Source: Brevibacillus ruminantium
GTDB taxonomy: Bacteria; Bacillota; Bacilli; Brevibacillales; Brevibacillaceae
Length of the DNA stretch: 64,000 nt
Assembly (NCBI RefSeq): GCF_023746555.1
Contig: NZ_CP098755.1
Coordinates: forward strand, 2,801,001 to 2,865,000
Direction of reading: 5' to 3'
The notes beneath the pieces are model-generated. The model was not told where the DNA came from and ran no database searches. It worked only from the letters and a program-made list of their open reading frames with translations. The number at the start of each line of letters is the position of its first letter. The stretch's first letter is position 1. The translations under genes were made by a program, and so were the position numbers. Positions 58,785 to 64,000 of this stretch are shown one piece after another.

Positions 58785-59270
58785 CTACAGAGGAAGCAAA
58801 TGGGCAATCACTTGTTTTCCGCTCACCTGAATCCCTTTGTCCTGTCTGCCACAATGGCGCAAATCTTTAACCAGCTGCTGAACCAATTCCTTTGCCGCCT
58901 CCGCTTCCTTTTTCTCCAACCGAACCGTAAGCTGGACCGCATCGCCAGCCTGTAATATTCGCTCCGCTTGTCTTTTTTTGGTATCGTAGTCATGATCTTC
59001 GATAAAAGCGCTGAGGCGAATCTCCTTTACCTTGATTCCTTTTGCTTCTTTTCGTTCCTTTTTCTTTTCTTGATCACGATCTGCCAGGTACTCGGCCCGA
59101 CTGACGAGCTTGCATGGAGGGGGACTGGTTGCGAGTGAGAGACAGATCAGGTCGACCTTCAGTTCCTTTGCCATCTTCAGTGCGTCCCGTGTCGGGATGA
59201 TTCCCAGATCTTCGCCCTGCAAGCCCGTCAGCTCAACCTCTGCAGCCTTTATTTTTTCGTTCATCAGCAT
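58785..59270 (-). CDS. Divergent translation initiation factor IF-3-like protein
   Basis: About 161 residues from ATG at 59270 (GAGGATGG upstream; the next Met is also possible). The N-terminal IF3 domain is recognisable (MNEKIKAAEVELTGLQGEDL, LGIIPTRDALKMAKE, and the CKLVSRAEYLAD segment). The linker is GIKVKEIRLSAFIEDHDYDT. The C-terminal part (AERILQAGDAVQLTVRLEKK) resembles the ribosome-binding domain but lacks the usual basic RGRE and terminal motifs. It is isolated from rpmI/rplT, the normal infC partners, so it is a paralogue rather than the housekeeping factor. A role under stress or in sporulation is possible. Confidence 0.8.
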   Translation of the reverse strand: MLMNEKIKAAEVELTGLQGEDLGIIPTRDALKMAKELKVDLICLSLATSPPPCKLVSRAEYLADRDQEKKKERKEAKGIKVKEIRLSAFIEDHDYDTKKRQAERILQAGDAVQLTVRLEKKEAEAAKELVQQLVKDLRHCGRQDKGIQVSGKQVIAHLLPL

Positions 59271-59412
59271 TTTGCTGCACCATCCTCTGTTGTTTTGGTT
59301 CTTTCTCATTTTCTTACACTTTCCAGATTCGTCAAGCGTCAGGTATCCGTACGCTGCAGAACGGAAATGTTCCGCAGTGGCTGGTTGTTTTTCATTTTAC
59401 CAGGGTTTTCGG

Positions 59413-59418
59413 TATAAT
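59413..59418 (+). promoter_or_regulatory. Probable -10 box of the SWIM/SNF2 operon
   Basis: A consensus TATAAT is 35 bases before the start codon of the SWIM-domain gene. No convincing -35 box is seen at the proper distance. Confidence 0.45.
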
Positions 59419-59452
59419 GGAGGGATGACACTTCGCACGGAGGAGTACCTGT

Positions 59453-61057
59453 ATGCTGCAAAAAGCGCTGTCTCGTGAACAAGTCAAGACACTGGGTGAA
59501 CAAGTCCTCGTGTTCATGGAGGAGCATATCGTCGAGCGAGGATACCGCTATTTTTCGGATGGCATGGTGTTCAACGTCCAGGTGGATCAGGGGTGTTTGA
59601 CCAGTGATGTGCAAGGCTCCATGACCTACCATGTTGCCATCGATCTCGGTACCTTTACCAATAGCACCTGCTCCTGTCCCTATTCCCGTTTTTGCAAACA
59701 TATCGCGGCTACGTTTTTTCAGGCGTACAGTGTATTTGAAAATCCCAGAGCATTTATGAGCCGTCTGCACCAACCGCGCCCCCTGGCCTTTTCTTCGTCT
59801 CTTTTGGTGCCTGCCTATAAACATACGGTCAAAAGAAATGGAAATTCCTCCGGGATGGAGGCTGGGCGCCCTGTGTTGCCCGCTACGAGCACCGTAAGCG
59901 ATTGGTGGCTGTTTCTGGACAGATGGACCCGTAATTTGCCCCAGGCGATGGAGGCGGCTCGCGCTTCTACCGAACTCTTCTCCAGCTATGAAAATGTGCA
60001 GGGAGTTACCCGTGACTGGCCGGATGACCTGGCGCAGCTTTTCTCGATTCATGCTTGCCTGTTTCATCTACAGAAGCTTCAAGAGTTCGTCAAAGAGTAC
60101 CGCTCAGCGATCTGGTCCGGGGAACTGGCTCAAACGGCTGAGAGACTCGTAGAACAGTTGGAAGGCATTCTGTATTATTCGGACATTGATGCGCTGTGGC
60201 AAGAGCGGCGTTCTTACCTGGAACAGACGGCCGAGAAGCTGCGGGACTGGAAACTGACCGCTGCCTTCGATCTTTACGGCATGCTGACATACCGGTTGAT
60301 CTGGTCGGATTTGCTTGTGCAAGCAGCTTGGCGCAAACAGGAAGTGGCTGACCTGTCGCAGTTGGCCGCTGAACCGACTCTCCCTGCCAGCCGTCGGAAT
60401 CAATCTGAATGCATGAGAGCTCATTTCTTCGTATTGGATGGAAGAGATGAAGTTGCCCTGCAGATTTGGGAGCGGTCTTGGCACCCTCCTCTTGCCTTTT
60501 ATCTCCCCTATGTAAAAAAATTCGCGAGGAATCAGGAATGGCAGCGGCTTCTTGCCTGGATCGAGAGAATGGAAGGCTTGATTGGCACCTCTGAAGGACA
60601 GGAATACCGGCTGATCACCGCCATCTGGAGAGAAGCGATGGCGAAGCTGAACCGAGCCGATGAGTGCGGGATCAGTTTGAAACGGTACCTGCCTGCCAGC
60701 TTCCACGATTACGCCGGATATCTGTTTGAACACGGACACTTTCAGCAATGGATTGACCTGCAGATGACGTATGGACAGCCCGGTGCAGAGCTGTCACTCG
60801 AACAGGAAAAAGTCATTGAGGAAAAAGAGCCTCAGCTCCTTCTCCCCCTCATGATACGGGAAATCAATCGTTTGATCGAAGAACGAAATCGCACAGCCTA
60901 CCGGGAAGCGGTGAAATGCTTAAAAAAAGTACGTGCCAGTTATCACAAGCTGAATCAAACGGAGCGCTGGGAACAGTTCATGAGCCGTTTGGCAGCCAAG
61001 TATAGCCGCCTGCGCGCTTTTCAGGAAGAGATCAGGAGAGGAAATCTACAGCCATGA
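59453..61057 (+). CDS. SWIM zinc-finger protein
   Basis: 534 residues. The SWIM motif CxC-x(n)-CxH is present near the N-terminus (about 72-86) as STCSCPYSRFCKHIAATFFQ. The remainder is a long helical domain (residues about 150-530) with the pattern typical of proteins that partner SNF2-type ATPases in Bacilli. It binds DNA or protein through the SWIM finger. Its stop overlaps the helicase start in an ATGA arrangement, indicating a coupled pair. ATG follows CACGGAGGAGTACCTGT. Confidence 0.92.
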   Translation: MLQKALSREQVKTLGEQVLVFMEEHIVERGYRYFSDGMVFNVQVDQGCLTSDVQGSMTYHVAIDLGTFTNSTCSCPYSRFCKHIAATFFQAYSVFENPRAFMSRLHQPRPLAFSSSLLVPAYKHTVKRNGNSSGMEAGRPVLPATSTVSDWWLFLDRWTRNLPQAMEAARASTELFSSYENVQGVTRDWPDDLAQLFSIHACLFHLQKLQEFVKEYRSAIWSGELAQTAERLVEQLEGILYYSDIDALWQERRSYLEQTAEKLRDWKLTAAFDLYGMLTYRLIWSDLLVQAAWRKQEVADLSQLAAEPTLPASRRNQSECMRAHFFVLDGRDEVALQIWERSWHPPLAFYLPYVKKFARNQEWQRLLAWIERMEGLIGTSEGQEYRLITAIWREAMAKLNRADECGISLKRYLPASFHDYAGYLFEHGHFQQWIDLQMTYGQPGAELSLEQEKVIEEKEPQLLLPLMIREINRLIEERNRTAYREAVKCLKKVRASYHKLNQTERWEQFMSRLAAKYSRLRAFQEEIRRGNLQP

Positions 61058-63906
61058 AAGCAGTCACTCAGATGTATCTAACCGGAGAAATGTTGTCTGA
61101 CAGTCACTTCCTGATTGAAGCAACCGATGCCAGCGGACAAAGGGTCCGCCCCGATCTCGCTGCTACAGCCCTTTTCGCATGGGATGAGACGACGTATTAC
61201 GGTACGTTTATCGAGCAGACTGAAAGCGGCGTTCTTCTCTCCCCGCTCCAAGCGTTGACGTTCTTTACACGGCCAAAATGGCTGGAGCATCTTTCATTTA
61301 CGCTAAGTGAAAAGCTGACCGGTTATCAGGCGATGGCGCAGCGGATCAGAGAGGCGCTCCTGTCGGGCAGGGTGGTGCCGAATTTCTATGCCTGGAAGGA
61401 AGGGCGTTTTGGGTGGAGGCTTCCAGAAGCAGAGGAGCCCTTGTCGTCGGCGGGAGAGCACTGGCTCTCATCGGCACTGGAAGAGACTGTATCGAATCGC
61501 AGTGATGCCAAGCTTGCCTGGAATCAGCTGCTCCGGCATTACCCCGCTTTGCTCGTCACGGGAAACGACATGTCACCGCTGATGACAGAGGCAGAGTGGC
61601 TGCAAACGATCGGACTCCTTCAAGATCGCACGCCTTTTCGCACCTGCTTGCAATTGATTGAGCCGGAGGGGCAAGAAACAGACTGGCAAGTCAAGCTGCT
61701 TTTACAGGATCAGTCCCAACCTGATCGCATCGTCGACCTGTCTGTGATTTCGTCCTTTCCCGCTGAGTGGCATGATTTTCGGTACCGACTCCGCCATGAT
61801 ATCCGCAAGTGCACGGAGGTTCTGCCCTGGTTTCCCGCTTTTTTGTCAGAGGAGGCTGGAGAAATAGATGGCACGGGAATTCCCGCGTCGCATCTGTCTA
61901 CGGAGGAGGCCTGGACCTTCCTGACCGATACGAGTCTCCAGCTCGTTCAGGCAGGCATACACGTGTTCTTGCCCTCCTGGTGGGAGCAGGTAAAACGGGT
62001 AAAACCGCGGGTGAAGGTAAAGGTTTCCTCCTTCTCCGGCGGAGCTGCCCCCTCCTATTTTGGCATTCGTCAGGTGATGGATTTCGAGTGGAGATTGGCG
62101 CTGGGGCCAGTCGAGCTGAATGAAGAGGAATTCCGCAAGCTGCTGGAGCAAAAACAGAGGCTCATGAAGATACAAGGGCAATGGGTGCAGCTGACGCCCA
62201 GCCTTTTTGCGCAATTGCAGGCGACCTTGAAAAAAACGAAGGGAAAACAGGCGCTGACGCTGCGGGATGTCATGAAGCTTCACCTCAGCAGTTCGCTTGA
62301 GGCAGAGGGAGCAACCCATGAAGAGACCTTGGCCACTTCTTCCTTTCCCGTCGAGGTGGAGCTGAGCCGCCATCTCTTTCAATTCATGTCTCAACTGCAG
62401 GATACAAAGCGAATTCCTCTGATCGAGCAACCGGCAACCTTTCGCGGTACCTTGCGCGCCTATCAAAAAGAGGGAGCCGCCTGGCTTTTGTTTCTGCGCC
62501 GTTTTGGGCTCGGAGCCTGTCTGGCAGATGATATGGGGCTTGGCAAAACGATTCAGTTCATTACCTATCTGCTCCAGGTCAAAGCGGATGAGCCACAGGC
62601 AGGGCCATCTTTGCTCGTCTGTCCCACTTCAGTCATCGGCAACTGGCAAAAGGAGCTGGAACGCTTCGCGCCGACCTTGTCCGTCTATATCCACTACGGA
62701 ACAGAACGCAAAAAGGAGCGAGACTTTCTCAGATCGGCAAAGAACGCGGATGTGGTGATCACCTCCTACTCCCTCTCCCACCTGGATGAACAGGAGCTTT
62801 CTGGAGTAAACTGGAATACGATCTGTCTGGATGAAGCCCAGTACATCAAAAACGCGCAAACCAAACAATCGACAGCCATCCGCAGCTTGTCAGCTCATCA
62901 TCGGATCGCATTGACCGGGACACCGATTGAAAACCGTTTACGAGAGCTTTGGTCGATCTTTGACTTCCTCAATCCCGGTTATTTCGGCAGTCTGCGTGAT
63001 TTCTCCCAGCGCTATGTGCTCCCGATCGAACGAGATCAGGATCAGCAGATGATCGCCGAAATCCAGCGGTTGATCCAGCCTTTCTTGCTGCGTCGAACCA
63101 AGATCGATCCACATATCCAGCTCGATCTCCCGGAAAAGAATGAGGTCAATGAATACGTCACGCTGACAGCAGAGCAGGGAGCCCTTTACGAAACGCTGAT
63201 CCAATCTATGTTTGACCGACTGGATCAGTCTACGCCGATGCAAAAGCGCGGTTTGATCCTCACGACGCTAACCCGCCTCAAGCAGTTGTGTGACCATCCG
63301 GGATTGGTTGACCAAGGGCCTGGTTCGGCCGATGCAAAAACGCGTTCTCCAAAGCTGGCAAGGCTGCTGGAGCTTTTGCAGGAGATTCGGCCGAAAGGTG
63401 AGCGCAGCCTGATCTTTACCCAATATCTCGAAATGGGTAGACTGATGCAGCGCGTTCTGGAAAGAGAAGGTTTTGGCCCAGTCCTGTATTTGCATGGATC
63501 AACGCCAAAGGAACAACGAGACGAGATGATCGCTCGTTTTCAAGATGCCGCCCTCCCGGCTGAGCAGCGCGCCTCCATTTTTATCCTGTCCCTGCGCGCA
63601 GGAGGAACCGGCTTGAATCTGACCGAAGCCAACCATGTTTTCCATATCGATCGCTGGTGGAATCCTGCCGTTGAGAATCAGGCAACGGATCGCGCCTATC
63701 GTATCGGGCAGCAGCGAAATGTTCAGGTATATAAATTTATTTCGCTGGGGACTATCGAGGAACGAATTGATGAGATGATGGAACGGAAGAAGTCACTCAG
63801 TCAACAAATCGTAGGAAATGGAGAAAACTGGATTACTGAGTTGTCTACAGATGAATTGCGCGAACTGTTTTTGCTCCGCCGTGAATGGCTTGAGCTGAAA
63901 GGATAG
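61054..63906 (+). CDS. SNF2-family DEAD/DEAH-box helicase
   Basis: 950 residues. An N-terminal bacterial SNF2-associated domain (about 1-440) precedes the two RecA-like lobes. Motifs are complete: I (DDMGLGKTIQF), Ia (LLVCPTSVIGNWQKE), II (LDEAQYIKN), III (ALTGTPIENRL), IV region (RSLIFTQYLEMGRLM), V (LSLRAGGTGLNL) and VI (RAYRIGQQRNVQVYKF). This is an ATP-dependent DNA translocase of the RapA/HepA-like bacterial group, probably remodelling nucleoprotein complexes. It is translated coupled to the SWIM gene and followed by another gene 10 bases downstream. Confidence 0.95.
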   Translation: MKAVTQMYLTGEMLSDSHFLIEATDASGQRVRPDLAATALFAWDETTYYGTFIEQTESGVLLSPLQALTFFTRPKWLEHLSFTLSEKLTGYQAMAQRIREALLSGRVVPNFYAWKEGRFGWRLPEAEEPLSSAGEHWLSSALEETVSNRSDAKLAWNQLLRHYPALLVTGNDMSPLMTEAEWLQTIGLLQDRTPFRTCLQLIEPEGQETDWQVKLLLQDQSQPDRIVDLSVISSFPAEWHDFRYRLRHDIRKCTEVLPWFPAFLSEEAGEIDGTGIPASHLSTEEAWTFLTDTSLQLVQAGIHVFLPSWWEQVKRVKPRVKVKVSSFSGGAAPSYFGIRQVMDFEWRLALGPVELNEEEFRKLLEQKQRLMKIQGQWVQLTPSLFAQLQATLKKTKGKQALTLRDVMKLHLSSSLEAEGATHEETLATSSFPVEVELSRHLFQFMSQLQDTKRIPLIEQPATFRGTLRAYQKEGAAWLLFLRRFGLGACLADDMGLGKTIQFITYLLQVKADEPQAGPSLLVCPTSVIGNWQKELERFAPTLSVYIHYGTERKKERDFLRSAKNADVVITSYSLSHLDEQELSGVNWNTICLDEAQYIKNAQTKQSTAIRSLSAHHRIALTGTPIENRLRELWSIFDFLNPGYFGSLRDFSQRYVLPIERDQDQQMIAEIQRLIQPFLLRRTKIDPHIQLDLPEKNEVNEYVTLTAEQGALYETLIQSMFDRLDQSTPMQKRGLILTTLTRLKQLCDHPGLVDQGPGSADAKTRSPKLARLLELLQEIRPKGERSLIFTQYLEMGRLMQRVLEREGFGPVLYLHGSTPKEQRDEMIARFQDAALPAEQRASIFILSLRAGGTGLNLTEANHVFHIDRWWNPAVENQATDRAYRIGQQRNVQVYKFISLGTIEERIDEMMERKKSLSQQIVGNGENWITELSTDELRELFLLRREWLELKG

Positions 63907-63916
63907 GTGACGCCTG

Positions 63917-64000
63917 ATGGAAGACCTCGAGTGGGACTTGCAACATGAAGATGACCCGAATCGTCCGATCGCTGAGTCCTCTGAGCAGGATGCCGGAAAA
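63917..64000 (+). CDS. 5' end of an unidentified gene in the SWIM/SNF2 operon
   Basis: ATG at 63917 follows AAGGATAGGTG. The 28 codons available read MEDLEWDLQHEDDPNRPIAE, then SSEQDAGK, very acidic. It runs off the right edge. It is probably a third member of the SNF2 operon; too short to name. Confidence 0.6.
   Translation, partial: MEDLEWDLQHEDDPNRPIAESSEQDAGK

Overview
The window is one contiguous piece of a low-to-moderate GC, spore-forming Firmicute chromosome, most likely Brevibacillus or a close Paenibacillaceae relative. Reasons: strong AGGAGG-type ribosome sites with frequent GTG/TTG starts; sporulation-linked families (YtaF, YIEGIA with its capping subunit); an SLH-type S-layer protein; a tandem glycine and a cobalamin riboswitch; several IS200/IS605 relics. 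The genus is inferred; no rRNA or tRNA gene was seen.

Layout. 0-9 kb: a 5' fragment of an ANT(4')-like aminoglycoside nucleotidyltransferase, an autoregulated ArsR/SRPBCC pair, a class A beta-lactamase-fold hydrolase with a MurR/RpiR regulator, a 24-residue Cys/Arg-rich peptide, an IS200/IS605 element with broken tnpA and intact tnpB, and a PLP decarboxylase. 9-12 kb: divergent SDR/TetR genes, DUF1904 and a YczE-like membrane protein. 12.5-21.2 kb: a complete thiazole/oxazole-modified microcin (TOMM) cluster on the minus strand: AraC regulator, DHA2 efflux pump, precursor peptide, RRE/ThiF-like docking protein, YcaO cyclodehydratase and SagB-type dehydrogenase. The precursor has a heterocycloanthracin/sonorensin-like leader, but its core strictly alternates Cys with another residue (17 Cys, 8 Ser and 2 Thr in 35 residues), predicting an unusually dense polyazole.

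22.5-32.6 kb: a second candidate system on the minus strand. One block is GNAT-like protein, ABC exporter fused to a cyclic-nucleotide-binding domain, second GNAT-like protein, and an unannotated 38-residue cationic peptide. The next block is DUF3307, CHASE2-adenylate cyclase, a large FecR-domain surface protein and an NHL-repeat protein. A cyclase beside an exporter with an intact cAMP-binding cassette suggests cAMP-gated peptide export (inference).

32.7-45 kb: purU under a tandem glycine riboswitch, YvaD-like/TetR genes, an O-methyltransferase operon behind tandem GTATAC operators, GNAT, XRE-DUF1232, YtaF, a tnpB-less IS605-type remnant that keeps an omega-RNA-like end, an MFS carrier, a CstR-like persulfide sensor, the YIEGIA pair, an ActP/DUF485 acetate symporter and an NlpC/P60 hydrolase.

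45-64 kb: a two-component system whose regulator has Asn at the phosphoacceptor position and whose kinase stop codon and terminator were split by an IS3 element; CDGSH and Lin0512 proteins; metE under a cobalamin riboswitch and coupled to a zinc-ribbon protein; a solo IS200; an aldo/keto reductase; DoxX; an S-layer protein; an IF-3 paralogue; and a SWIM/SNF2 operon running off the right edge.
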